A DNA stretch of 64,000 nt from the NCBI GenBank assembly GCA_942493125.1, contig OW818667.1:2418001-2482000 (forward strand), in the 5' to 3' direction. This document shows positions 17,624-25,794 of this stretch, piece after piece; position 1 is the stretch's first letter, and each line of letters opens with the position of its first letter. A model generated the notes under the pieces. That model saw nothing but the letters and a program-made list of their open reading frames with translations, ran no database searches and was not told the DNA's origin. Origin of the DNA: Fusibacter_C sp942493125 (lineage in GTDB: Bacteria > Bacillota > Clostridia > Peptostreptococcales > Acidaminobacteraceae). The position numbers were made by a program, and so were the translations under genes.

Positions 17624-17755
17624 ATGAGAATGATGATAGATACGAAACATGATTCATTTGATAATGGTTGGACTGACCCAATTTTCAGATTGGATGATCG
17701 TGGTAGATATTATCCGTCTGATTATGAAGATATGAAATTGTATGAATTTAAGTAA
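17624..17755 (+). pseudogene. Short 43-codon remnant, copy A of a duplicated cassette
   Basis: The frame ends DNGWTDPIFRLDDRGRYYPS then DYEDMKLYEFK and stop. It is the tail of a larger lost protein, also seen at 22884-23051. Compared with that copy, 78 bases are missing between two ATGAGAATGAT direct repeats, a typical short-homology deletion, and a further 2-base loss shifts the frame. AAGGAG lies about 14 bases before the ATG, so expression as a small peptide cannot be excluded. Confidence 0.45.
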
Positions 17756-17768
17756 ATGAGGTGAAAAA

Positions 17769-18206
17769 GTGAAGAGTAAAAAAAGAAGATTGTGGATAAT
17801 TTTATTGATAGTATTTATAGTTATTCAATGGAGAGGTTATTATGTACGTAATCTTAAAGTGGATGATGAATTTCTAGAAGTAATTGTAGAAAAAGTGTTG
17901 ATGCTTGAAGATAAAAGAAAAAATAGAATTATTCATACTCCTGAAGAGGAGTTCCAAATAGACAAAGAGTTAAACACTGGACATATGGGAAAAAAATCAA
18001 ACCTCGAAATGGATATAGCAGTCAGAGTACAAGTACTGTCAGGAAATCTCAGAGAATACTCTGATGGACAGTATATCAATAATGAAAACTCAAGTGAAGC
18101 GCTAACTGAATATTTCGAAAATTTATCGTTATTGGAAAAACTTCTAGAGGAATTCAGAAATAAAAGAACAGAAGTCAATGTATTATGGGAGAAAGGTATT
18201 TTTTAA
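17769..18206 (+). CDS. Single-pass membrane protein, copy A of a duplicated gene
   Basis: A 145-residue protein starting at GTG with GAGGTG five bases upstream. After a basic start (MKSKKRR), one transmembrane helix (LWIILLIVFIVIQWRGYYV, about 8-26) leads to a charged, helical domain with possible coiled-coil character (LLEKLLEEFRNKRTEVNVLW). A copy with only a few residue changes lies at 23065-23502. Both follow the same remnant by 13 bases, the arrangement of an immunity gene behind a toxin tail. The function is not recognised; an orphan immunity role is an inference. Confidence 0.65.
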   Translation: MKSKKRRLWIILLIVFIVIQWRGYYVRNLKVDDEFLEVIVEKVLMLEDKRKNRIIHTPEEEFQIDKELNTGHMGKKSNLEMDIAVRVQVLSGNLREYSDGQYINNENSSEALTEYFENLSLLEKLLEEFRNKRTEVNVLWEKGIF

Positions 18207-18303
18207 AAACACCTGTACAAATATGTAGGTTAAATATATTTATCAAGTTATATCAACAGCTTCACCTATCGAACTTCCATCTCCGAATCTGGTACTCAAT
18301 CGG

Positions 18304-20640
18304 AAGTTCAATGCGCCGATCGATCTGTTAAAAGAACACACACCTGAGTATCTCTCCAATCTCTATGGCACAGTGGATTACACCTATGACAACGCAGGAA
18401 ACCGCTTAACAATGACGACGGACGGCATCCTTACGCAGTACAGTTATGATGCAGCCAACCAGCTCGTCACAGCAGGTGACAGAAACTTCACCTACGATGG
18501 TGCGGGCAATGTCATCGCCATCACGAGCATGGAAGAGCAGTCATACTACAAATACGACGGTGCAAACCGCCTCACAGGCGTCACCTATGATGACGAAACC
18601 TATGCTGCATACAGCTATGATGCCTTTGGACGTATGGTCAGTCGAGAAGTCGGCGAATACGACCCTGAAAACATCAAAAGCTTCAATGAAAAGGCGAAAA
18701 TTAAAAATGCTACCCCATCATCTCAAAATGGCAATTCTTCCGAAAAATCCAACAATGGCAAAGCAAACGGCAATGGAAACACTAACAGCAATGGAAACGA
18801 AAAGGCCAACTCAAATGACAAAGGCAACGGAAACAACGATAAAACAGACATTCCAAAGGGCCTCATAGGCAATGAACATGCAAAAGCCTATGGCGTATAT
18901 AAAAAAGTGGCAGAAGGACTCGAACTTCCAGATTTGAATATCGAGATAGAAACCTTCGATTACATGGGTCAAAGCACGAACCTGCACAAAGTGTACAGTG
19001 AACATGGCTCCCCAATGAACGAATACTATCAGGCAGGCGGTGAAGTCGTCGCACAAAAGATGTTTGGCAACAAAGGCCGCATCAGTCCAGCAAAAGAGGC
19101 AACGCTAAATACAAATGGCGGACTTATGTATTACACGTATGACGGCCTTGGAACCGTGACCGCCTTACACGACAGACATGGCGACAAAATCGAAGATTAC
19201 CGCTATGATGCCTTTGGCAATCTTCAAACCGGCATCACCTCACCTTACAACCTTCAGGGCTACACAGGCCACCTATATGATGACAAATCCTCCCTCGTGT
19301 TTATGAATGCGAGATGGTATAATCCAAGTGTAGGCAGGTTCATGTCTAAAGACACGTACAGAGGCGATCTGGCTGTCCCACAGTCACTCAACCAGTATGC
19401 CTACGTCATGAACAATCCCATAAACTATGTCGATCCTACGGGGCATATAGCGGTGCATGGCCTTAGCTACTATCGTGGTATGTCAGAAGGTTCTTTAAAC
19501 AGTGAACTTGAATTAATGGGTGAATACTGGTGGGAAGATTATGCAATCTTTGAAAAGACAGGTCACTGGACACAACAGCAGGAACAAGCACACCAGAATG
19601 CGGATAATATAAGAGAAGCATTACAAGGGTATGTGTATGTCTATAAAGAAAGCACTGATTATAGTTCTCCTTGGGAATATGTTAATAAAAATATATTTGA
19701 TGATCGCATAGAGTACTATTATACCAGAACAACTACCCATACTGACATTTATGAAAATTATTATGGAATGAAGTATGAACCAACTTATGCTGATGAGAGT
19801 ATGACTCAAGTTGAGTCAGCCTCACAAGTGGCAACAAGAAACCAAAAGACATTAGAGTCAGATATAGGCCGTGCTAATACTTCATGGAATGCCATCAAAA
19901 TAGTAAAAACATCACCGAGAAAAGGAGAATCATACGTAGTAGAAAATGGTGAGTTGAATAGAAACGGTGTGATCACTTCTATGGATGCAGGTATTAAAAA
20001 GGCTAATAGTAGTATTACAAAGTCCGCTATTAATAAAGGTGGCGTTAGCATATTCGAAAGTTTTGCAAGGGATGTTGTTGTTGGGACATTAATTGATTCT
20101 GTAACTGGAGCAAGTAGTAAAAATACTTTTAGTATTTTGGGGTCAGCTTCACTAGATATAGTTTATAAATCAGGTAGATGGTTTACAAAAAACGGTGATG
20201 AAATAACTGAAGAGGCTGTCAAAGTTTTATCAAAAAATTATGATAACATTAGCGAAGATATTATCAAGTTTTTTACTAAAAGTGGTGATGATGTAGTTGA
20301 GAGTGGGTTAGATGACGTAGTCACGAAGAAAATACCATGGAGCAATTGGAATGATTATAAGAAAGTTACCGTTAATGGACAAGAGTATGCGCAAGTAGGA
20401 GATAGATTGTATTCCAAACACGCAGTGGATAGAATGCAACCTAGTGGAAATTTATATGGACACCCTATAACACAAGCTGGTGGAGATTATGGAAGAAGTG
20501 TAGCACCTCAGTATGTCGAAGATGTTATCTCATCAGTTAAACCAGTGTTGCAGGAAAATGGGAATCTATCTTATATATCTGGATCCTTGCAGGTTATTAC
20601 AAACAAACAAGGAGCAGTTGTAACGATAATTACTAAATAA
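18304..20640 (+). pseudogene. Silent RHS C-terminal cassette with a second toxin tip (DUF4258-like)
   Basis: The DNA from about 18307 repeats the end of the main RHS gene (13517 onward) almost base for base up to DPTGH (about 19432-19446), then diverges. It keeps the related pre-toxin (LMGEYWWEDYAIFEKTG) but carries a new tip. There is no signal peptide, no ribosome site and no proper start (the first usable one is GTG 18373), so it is a displaced cassette, not an expressed full gene. The tip ends RLYSKHAVDRMQPSG, QYVEDVISSVKP and GSLQVITNKQGAVVTIITK, which resembles DUF4258-type small toxins with a probable RNase fold. The reading frame is intact through the tip, so it could become functional after recombination. 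Confidence 0.85.
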
Positions 20641-20655
20641 TGAAAGGTGATATTT

Positions 20656-20919
20656 ATGAATACCTTAGAGAACTTGTTTAAAATATGTAATCTCTTTAAA
20701 GAGAAAGAATTTAGCATACAAGAGTTTCAGAGTAGGCTTGAAACATTATTGATTACAGATGAATATAGTCAACAACTTGGTAAATCAATTAATGAATCGG
20801 TTAATAGGCTTGAAGAAATAATATTCACTGCATCTGAAGAGAATTATTACAAAAATGGGTTTGAAGTTGCAGACAAACTGATTATGGAAGTTGAATTGCT
20901 AAACAAGGATAAATTGTAA
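20656..20919 (+). CDS. Small helical protein, likely immunity to the silent DUF4258-like tip
   Basis: An 87-residue all-helical acidic protein (TLENLFKICNLFKEKEF, then NRLEEIIFTASEENYYKNGF). A GTG at 20647 is in frame, but AAAGGTG overlaps it and is ideally placed for the ATG at 20656. It begins 15 bases after the toxin stop, mirroring the RHS-SUKH pair. The family is not named here; pairing with the toxin is inferred from position and size. It may be expressed on its own, protecting against sibling cells that carry the tip. Confidence 0.7.
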   Translation: MNTLENLFKICNLFKEKEFSIQEFQSRLETLLITDEYSQQLGKSINESVNRLEEIIFTASEENYYKNGFEVADKLIMEVELLNKDKL

Positions 20920-20949
20920 TTGCAGTTTACAATCACCCTAAAGACACCC

Positions 20950-21069
20950 GCGACATGGCTTGAAATGTCGATAGTTAGGCTATGCCGACCACCTATCTGA
21001 CACACTAACGTTCATTTCGACCACGACATAGCACAAACGTCGGCATTGCCGGCGTTTGTGCTATGTCGC
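20950..21069. repeat. Nested palindromic element with a 16-bp perfect stem
   Basis: CGACATAGCACAAACG (21024-21039) is exactly complementary to 21053-21068, with an inner CGGC-ATT-GCCG hairpin. A third partial arm, GCGACATGGC (20950-20959), can pair with GCTATGTCGC (21060-21069). The element is GC-rich against AT-rich surroundings and has no T-run. It sits directly behind a toxin/immunity pair. It was compared with integron attC sites and lacks matching core sites. Confidence 0.7.
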
Positions 21070-21104
21070 AGGCGCAAGGCTACCACGAGGCTTAATCCTG
21101 CAGC

Positions 21105-21180
21105 AAAATAATATTTTGCATAGGCAGTGGGTTTGCCCTAAAAAGGAGAGGTGAAACGCTCGCCAAATTCCACCAATACA
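21105..21180. repeat. Degenerate border-like element, copy B
   Basis: CAAAATAATATTTTG is a 15-base palindrome. It is followed by CATAGGCAGTGGGTTTGCCC and GAAACGCTCGCCAAATT, matching the element at 16686-16755 in order and spacing. Confidence 0.5.
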
Positions 21181-21206
21181 GGAATTTCACATCAAAGATG
21201 ATGTAA

Positions 21207-21430
21207 AAATATGTTGTAAGAAATTCTCATCAATTAACAGAAGGAAAAGAATCACTCGTTTTTGTACCAGAAAAGTCAGGATTAAATTATAATCCAGCAC
21301 GAGGTGCCGAACAGATGTTGTTTGATGCAGGTGGTGGTTTGAAAGAATTTTTAAATAAATACGACCAATAAGCATAAAAAACCCAAATTACAAGAAATAT
21401 ATGGATGCTGCTAATCACATATTTGAATAA
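21207..21430 (+). pseudogene. Decayed toxin tip (3' end only), frameshifted
   Basis: The frame YVVRNSHQLTEGKESLVFVP, then EKSGLNYNPARGAEQMLFDA and GGGLKEFLNKYDQ, ends at a stop (21369-21371). The next frame continues IKNPNYKKYMDAANHIFE to a stop at 21428-21430. This is the C-terminal part of a polymorphic toxin with no core, no start and one frameshift. The immunity gene behind it is intact, so selection seems to have kept immunity after the toxin was lost. Confidence 0.6.
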
Positions 21431-21443
21431 CGGAGAATAAAAA

Positions 21444-21890
21444 ATGGTGAAAAAATCTAATTATAAATTAGGAGATGTTTTTGAAATAGAAATTGAAAAT
21501 GGCAGAAAGGGTATTGGTAGGATTCTTAAAATAGATGAACCAACAGTATTCATAGAATTGTTTAAAGTAAATCCTAAAACATGTTTTATATACAATTTTG
21601 AAGAAATTGTCAATTCTCCTGTATTACTTTCGATATGGACTACAGATATCGGACTGAAGAAAAAAATATGGAATATAGTGTCGAACATTCCAATTGAAGG
21701 GGAAGTTGTAATGCCTGAATTTTGGAAAAGAGATGCGATTAATCGCGACAAATATTTCATTATAAGGGGAAATAATACTGTTGAAATTACTAAAGGACAG
21801 ATTGGAAATGCACAACCTTTCGGAATTTTTGGTCACGATGCAGTACGTTTGAAGTATATTCATGAACTTAAATTAAATGGTTTAATATAA
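21444..21890 (+). CDS. Imm26-family immunity protein
   Basis: A 148-residue protein with Imm26 features: N-terminal strands KLGDVFEIEIENGRKGIGRI, central IWTTDIGLKKKIWNIV and EVVMPEFWKRD, and C-terminal FGIFGHDAVRLKYIHEL. The Imm26 family is known from polymorphic-toxin loci, where members protect against nuclease tips. GGAG lies upstream of the ATG. It follows the broken toxin tip by 13 bases, so it is now an orphan immunity gene. It is cytoplasmic, with no signal peptide. Confidence 0.8.
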   Translation: MVKKSNYKLGDVFEIEIENGRKGIGRILKIDEPTVFIELFKVNPKTCFIYNFEEIVNSPVLLSIWTTDIGLKKKIWNIVSNIPIEGEVVMPEFWKRDAINRDKYFIIRGNNTVEITKGQIGNAQPFGIFGHDAVRLKYIHELKLNGLI

Positions 21891-21893
21891 AGA

Positions 21894-21924
21894 ATGAATT
21901 GGTCACTTTATCCTACCAATTCAT
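21894..21924. repeat. 10-bp stem hairpin behind the Imm26 gene
   Basis: ATGAATTGGT and ACCAATTCAT pair around an 11-base loop. There is no T-run, so it may protect the RNA end rather than terminate. The next 110 bases hold no recognisable gene. Confidence 0.5.
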
Positions 21925-22038
21925 GTCTAGATCTATCGATGTTAAGAATTGTCAGTTAAATAGATATCTTTGGTGCCGAGCACAATATTTGCATAGTCCA
22001 CATATGTCTGAGTATTTATTACTAGGAGAAAATATTTT

Positions 22039-22473
22039 ATGGACAAGAAGGAATTTAAAAGAATACTTGCAACCACACTGTCGGAATATGGCTTTGTGAC
22101 GAAAAGCAATATATCTAGAGCTGAAACGGATGAATTAATAATTGTAGTATCAACTCAAAAGTCAAATTATGAAAATAGTTATTACCTGAATTATGGATTT
22201 TTAATTAAAGAGTTAAGTCCAGAGTTAATAAATCCTAAAGACAATCAATGTGATGTATTCGGAAGACTAAGTTTAAATGTTGATGGTAAATTAGCACCAA
22301 CTGTAGATTTCGAAAATATAAGTTGTGAGGAGCTCCTAAGTGCGTTGAAAATAAGTCTAAATGAGAGAATTAAACCTGTCTTAGAATTCGGACTAACAAA
22401 GTATTTTGAAGCATTCCCTACAGCAATTTCAACTGTTAGACTAAAGGCTAAAAAATATTTAGGGTTATGCTAG
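22039..22473 (+). CDS. DUF4304-like protein, orphan immunity candidate
   Basis: A 144-residue cytoplasmic protein. The opening MDKKEFKRILATTLSEYGFV, then YYLNYGFLIKEL and FGRLSLNVDGK, recalls DUF4304 proteins, several of which sit as immunity genes in toxin islands. AGGAG lies nine or more bases before the ATG. No toxin remnant is visible in the 150 bases upstream, so its partner has been lost altogether or was never here. The assignment is by motif memory and neighbourhood, not by search. Confidence 0.55.
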   Translation: MDKKEFKRILATTLSEYGFVTKSNISRAETDELIIVVSTQKSNYENSYYLNYGFLIKELSPELINPKDNQCDVFGRLSLNVDGKLAPTVDFENISCEELLSALKISLNERIKPVLEFGLTKYFEAFPTAISTVRLKAKKYLGLC

Positions 22474-22490
22474 CTCAATAATAATTTTGA

Positions 22491-22660
22491 ATCAAGGCGA
22501 CCACGTCCCTTTATCCCGCACCAGAGTAATGTTTCGAGCAGTGGTTTGACCTTGAAAGCCAAATAAAACGTTAGCTACGTGGGTCGATAAAATGCCACAC
22601 AGGGCGAACGTGTGCGACAGGTGAGAAAAGTAACTGAATGAACTTATCAGTTACAAGAAA
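22491..22660. repeat. Structured intergenic element, copy C, with hairpins
   Basis: CGACCACGT (about 22498) and ACGTGGGTCG (about 22577) can pair over roughly 90 bases. Between them lies GAGCAGTGGTTTGACCTTGA, related to the elements at 16686 and 21105. Downstream, GTAACTGA and TCAGTTAC (22630-22654) form a hairpin. There is no coding sequence. Confidence 0.4.
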
Positions 22661-22684
22661 TGAAGGTCAATACCTTGAATCAAG

Positions 22685-22800
22685 TTAAATCAACAGCTTC
22701 ATTCTACGAACTTCCTCTTTCGAACCTGTCACCACCTTCGGAAGTTGGAAGTTCGTCTTAAAATGGCAGCAACTAAAGTTATATTAAGGGAACCATAGAT
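22685..22800. repeat. Island intergenic repeat, copy 2
   Basis: This matches 17337-17580 from CAGCTTCATTCT to the segment around AAGGGAACCATAGATTTAAA, without the 63-bp hairpin and with a deletion of the middle portion. It starts the second copy of the duplicated cassette. Confidence 0.7.
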
Positions 22801-22883
22801 TTAAACATTCCTGCAAAAAGAAGGAGATTTGAAAATTGAATGAGAATGATAAACCCAGATTATAAAATGAGTAATGGTGAAAT

Positions 22884-23051
22884 AGGGTTTATTATGAAGG
22901 AAGCTATGTCCGGTTTTATGAGAATGATGATAGACACGAAACATATGATTCATTTGATAATGGTTGGACTGACCCAATGTTCAGATTGGATGATCGTGGT
23001 AGATATTATCCGTCTGATTATGAAGATATGAAATTGTATGAATTTAAGTAA
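22884..23051 (+). pseudogene. Toxin-tail-like remnant, copy B
   Basis: Open frame RVYYEGSYVRFYENDDRHET, YDSFDNGWTDPMFRLDD, RGRYYPSDYEDMKLYEFK and stop, preceded by stops in the same frame. It is longer than copy A (17624-17755). The aromatic and acidic composition suggests the C-terminus of a secreted protein or toxin; the family is not recognised. Confidence 0.5.
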
Positions 23052-23064
23052 ATGAGGTGAAAAA

Positions 23065-23502
23065 GTGAAGAGTAAAAAAAGAAGATTGTGGATAATTTTA
23101 TTGATAGTATTTATAGTTATTCAATGGAGAGGTTATTATGTACGTAATCTTAAAGTGGATGATGAATTTCTAGAAGTAATTGTGGAAAAAGTGTTGATGC
23201 TTGAAGATAAAAGAATAAATAGAATTATTCATACTCCTGAAGAGGAGTTCCAAATAGACAAAGAGTTAAACACTGGACATATGGGAAAAAATTCAAAACT
23301 CGAAATGGATATAGCGGTCAGAGTACAAGTACTGTCAGGAAACCTCAGAGAATACTCTGATGAACAGTATATCAATAATGAAAATTCCAGTGAAGCGCTA
23401 ACTGAATATTTCGAAAATTTATCGTTATTGGAAAAACTTCTAGAGGAATTCAGAAATAAAAGAACAGAAGTCAATGTATTATGGGAGAAAGGTATTTTTT
23501 AA
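23065..23502 (+). CDS. Single-pass membrane protein, copy B of a duplicated gene
   Basis: A 145-residue near-copy of the protein at 17769-18206; a handful of residues differ (for instance GKNSKLEMD for GKKSNLEMD). The same GTG start and GAGGTG site are kept, as is the upstream remnant. The reading frame has stayed intact in both copies although the upstream piece decayed, which hints at selection on this gene rather than on its neighbour. One membrane helix (about 8-26) precedes a charged helical domain. The role is unknown. Confidence 0.65.
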   Translation: MKSKKRRLWIILLIVFIVIQWRGYYVRNLKVDDEFLEVIVEKVLMLEDKRINRIIHTPEEEFQIDKELNTGHMGKNSKLEMDIAVRVQVLSGNLREYSDEQYINNENSSEALTEYFENLSLLEKLLEEFRNKRTEVNVLWEKGIF

Positions 23503-23540
23503 AAACACCTGTACAAAATACAAATATGTAAATTAGTAAT

Positions 23541-23703
23541 ATTAATCAACTCAAATGATACAGCTTCAATTAAAATATATGTAAGAGACAACGAAATAAT
23601 TTCATATGAGCAGTTCGGACCATATGGAAGCCCTACTTTCTTTCTTACGATAATATTATTCGAAATAATTGGAAAGCGAAGGACTATAAGTAAGGAGGCT
23701 TAG
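23541..23703 (+). pseudogene. Coding-like fragment without a start
   Basis: The frame LINSNDTASIKIYVRDNEII, SYEQFGPYGSPTFFLTIILF, EIIGKRRTISKEA ends just before the next gene. It has no start codon with a ribosome site. It reads like the tail of a membrane protein left by recombination. Confidence 0.3.
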
Positions 23704-23705
23704 TC

Positions 23706-24001
23706 ATGAAATTAAGAAATTTTTATAAGAATATTAAATGTCCTCACTGTGATAAGGAGACAATAACTTATTGGCAGAAAATAATCTAATTGATTATCGT
23801 TATACCTATACTTGCAAAGAGTGCGGTGGAACTATTCAACTGCCTTTATGGCATACCGAAGTATATTTAGGGGAAATCATAATGTCAATTGTTGGTATTT
23901 TTCGACTGAATATGAGTAGCTGGAAAGCTATATTGAGTGGCGTTTTTGTGCTTATATTTATCAATTTTGTTCAACTGTTATTCATACCTATAAAGGGATG
24001 A
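23706..24001 (+). pseudogene. Frameshifted zinc-ribbon membrane protein (CxxC-20-CxxC type)
   Basis: The ATG at 23706 follows AAGGAGG and opens MKLRNFYKNIKCPHCDKE, which stops at 23787-23789. The neighbouring frame (from 23771) continues with YTYTCKECGGTIQLPLWHTE and two hydrophobic segments ending FVQLLFIPIKG. Joined, it would be a small membrane protein with an N-terminal four-cysteine ribbon, as in the cxxc_20_cxxc proteins of Firmicutes. A one-base change near CAGAAAATAATC explains the break. Sequencing error is possible. Confidence 0.55.
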
Positions 24002-24015
24002 TACCATGTCAACTG

Positions 24016-24147
24016 AACCCACCTTCGGAAGTTGGAAGTTCGTCTTATAATGGCAGTGACTAAAGTTATGGTTTTGTAAATTGATGCTACGGTTTTCATT
24101 GGAACAACATAAACTAGATATCCCCATTCTCACACAAAATAAAAGTT
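24016..24147. repeat. Island intergenic repeat, copy 3
   Basis: This matches 17446-17580: GGAAGTTGGAAGTTCGTCTT, AATGGCAGTGACTAAAGTTA, then TTGGAACAACA and CTCACACA. It joins directly to an RHS fragment. Confidence 0.7.
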
Positions 24148-24355
24148 GGCGAATTATGGCGACACCGTTTCTAAGTTCACCTACGATGTCCTTGACAACT
24201 TCGTAGATGCCGAGTCTCCCAATAGCCACTAAACGTATCGATACGATCAAATAAGCAGGATGATCAAACAAACCAATGTAACCCTCAGCAAGACAAAAAC
24301 CTTTGAATACGATAGCGTGGTCAACCTCACGAAGATGGTCAACGAAGAAGGAATA
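24148..24355 (+). pseudogene. Decayed RHS core fragment (YD repeats)
   Basis: About 207 bases match 12612-12815 of the main RHS gene (from GGCGAATTATGGCGACACCG to GGTCAACGAAGAAGG), with scattered substitutions, stop codons (for example after AATAGCCAC) and changed conserved glycines. It has clearly been free of selection for some time. The end of the fragment now supplies the ribosome site of the next gene. Confidence 0.85.
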
Positions 24356-24369
24356 GGAGTGTTTAAGTT

Positions 24370-24651
24370 GTGAAAAATATGTTAAATGTCTTATATGGAA
24401 ATTTGTATTTTAAGAAAAAATCAGACTATGTAATTATTCCTTTCAAAATAGTATATATAATATATTCTTTACCATTTTTGGCGTTTGCTTTTCTTTTGAT
24501 GGCAAGGAGTTTTGGAGCGTTTGGGAGTATGAAAAATGAAAAGGTTGGAATAATAAAGAAAATACTTCTTCATCTTGCAGATATTTTTTGGTCATTTGTG
24601 TTTTGGGGAATAATTATCAATGCACTTTTAGGAACGTATATTGCAACGTGA
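24370..24651 (+). CDS. Two-helix membrane protein, unknown
   Basis: A 93-residue protein starting at GTG 24370 (ATG 24379 is an alternative), with GGAG nine bases upstream that is derived from the RHS fragment. Hydrophobic segments lie at about 24-46 (PFKIVYIIYSLPFLAFAFLL) and 70-90 (IFWSFVFWGIIINALLG). No family is recognised. Its position directly behind an RHS remnant is that of an immunity protein against a membrane-acting toxin (inference). Confidence 0.5.
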   Translation: MKNMLNVLYGNLYFKKKSDYVIIPFKIVYIIYSLPFLAFAFLLMARSFGAFGSMKNEKVGIIKKILLHLADIFWSFVFWGIIINALLGTYIAT

Positions 24652-24802
24652 TATTTTGAGTCTTTGCTTTTAATGAAATAAAAATTAGATTGAGTTTTCT
24701 TCACAAGACTTCTTATTCTTAGCCGATTGACTGAGAATATGGCTTAAAGTAAAAATAAAGTAATAAACATTATAAGAGATAAATTTGAGGACAGGTAATA
24801 TT

Positions 24803-25081
24803 ATGAATATAAAATTAAAATGGTTTTTCAATAGTTTTTTAGTAGCAACAGTAATTCAGTTTATATTTGGATTCAAAGACATCATCGATATGAATCTAGG
24901 AGAAGGATTGAAAGTAGTTTTTCTATCAAGCTTGATTTTGACACCGGTTATCGGACTGGTATTCTATAGTATGAAAACAGCTGGAATTCCAATAATGAAT
25001 GAATTCTTTCGAGGAAATAAAATGACTAAGCTATTAATAATAGCAATATTGTTGTTAGCAATAAAATTTATATTAACATAG
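24803..25081 (+). CDS. Three-helix membrane protein, unknown
   Basis: A 92-residue protein. TTG at 24785 is in frame, but GAGGACAGG before the ATG at 24803 favours the latter. Hydrophobic segments: about 8-22 (FNSFLVATVIQFIFG), 34-54 (VVFLSSLILTPVIGLVFY) and 73-90 (LLIIAILLLAIKFIL). No family is recognised; it is one of several small membrane proteins in the island. Confidence 0.5.
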   Translation: MNIKLKWFFNSFLVATVIQFIFGFKDIIDMNLGEGLKVVFLSSLILTPVIGLVFYSMKTAGIPIMNEFFRGNKMTKLLIIAILLLAIKFILT

Positions 25082-25256
25082 TTATTCAGAGAGGAGTTAA
25101 GCAAGTATGCAAAATAAGACATTATACTCAAAAGTTACTTGAAATAAAAACAGTATTTATAGGGTTTCAACACAACTTATAAAAAAATGACCCTAGGTGG
25201 GAATTGGATGACATATGTAATGTAAAGTTTGAATTTAAATTGATAAGGAGGTTAAG

Positions 25257-25775
25257 ATGAGTAGAATATTTATTATTCTATTATTATCGTTAAGTCTATT
25301 CATATTTACGTCATGTTCAACAGGCGGAGATAGAACGGAAATGTTAAACGAGAGCAAAAATGAGCAAGATATTAAAAGTATTGAACAGATCTTAAGTTTT
25401 ATTGAGAAAAAAGAAAGTGAAGGTCTGAAAGCAATATTTTCAAAAACAGCAATTAGGGAGGATGTAAATTTAGACTACGAAATTGAGTACTTATTTAATT
25501 TCTTTAAAGGTGAAGTTGTATCATATGAAGAATCAGGTGTTGGAGAGAGTGAAACCAATGAAAATGGAATTAAAACAAAAAAGGTTAGATCTTTTTATGA
25601 AGTAGAGACAAATGTTGAGAAATATTTGGTGTTTCTATTTGAAGTAGCTGTGGACACAAACAATCCTGAAAATTTGGGTGTTTATTCATTGCGTATTATT
25701 AGAGCAGAAGATGAAGATACTCATTTTAAATCATGGCAAGAGATGGTGATTTCAGGGATCTATAAGCAAGATTGA
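25257..25775 (+). CDS. DUF5104-like lipoprotein
   Basis: A 172-residue lipoprotein: signal sequence IFIILLLSLSLFIFTSC with the lipobox FTSC and Cys20 as the lipidated residue. The mature part (SIEQILSFIEKKESEGLKAI, FSKTA, then EYLFNFFKGEVVSYEES) fits the DUF5104 group of NTF2-like lipoproteins that often sit in RHS or WapA islands. AAGGAGG precedes the ATG. It is anchored to the outer face of the membrane, where it could intercept an incoming toxin (inference). It is flanked by decayed RHS DNA on the right. Confidence 0.7.
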   Translation: MSRIFIILLLSLSLFIFTSCSTGGDRTEMLNESKNEQDIKSIEQILSFIEKKESEGLKAIFSKTAIREDVNLDYEIEYLFNFFKGEVVSYEESGVGESETNENGIKTKKVRSFYEVETNVEKYLVFLFEVAVDTNNPENLGVYSLRIIRAEDEDTHFKSWQEMVISGIYKQD

Positions 25776-25794
25776 TGATAACACCTATTGCTTA

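Noticed and set aside
20941..21100. Integron attC-like recombination site
   Set aside because: GTTAGGC and CACTAAC occur inside the structured region, but the pair faces the wrong way, one core does not fit RYYYAAC, and no integrase gene is in the window.
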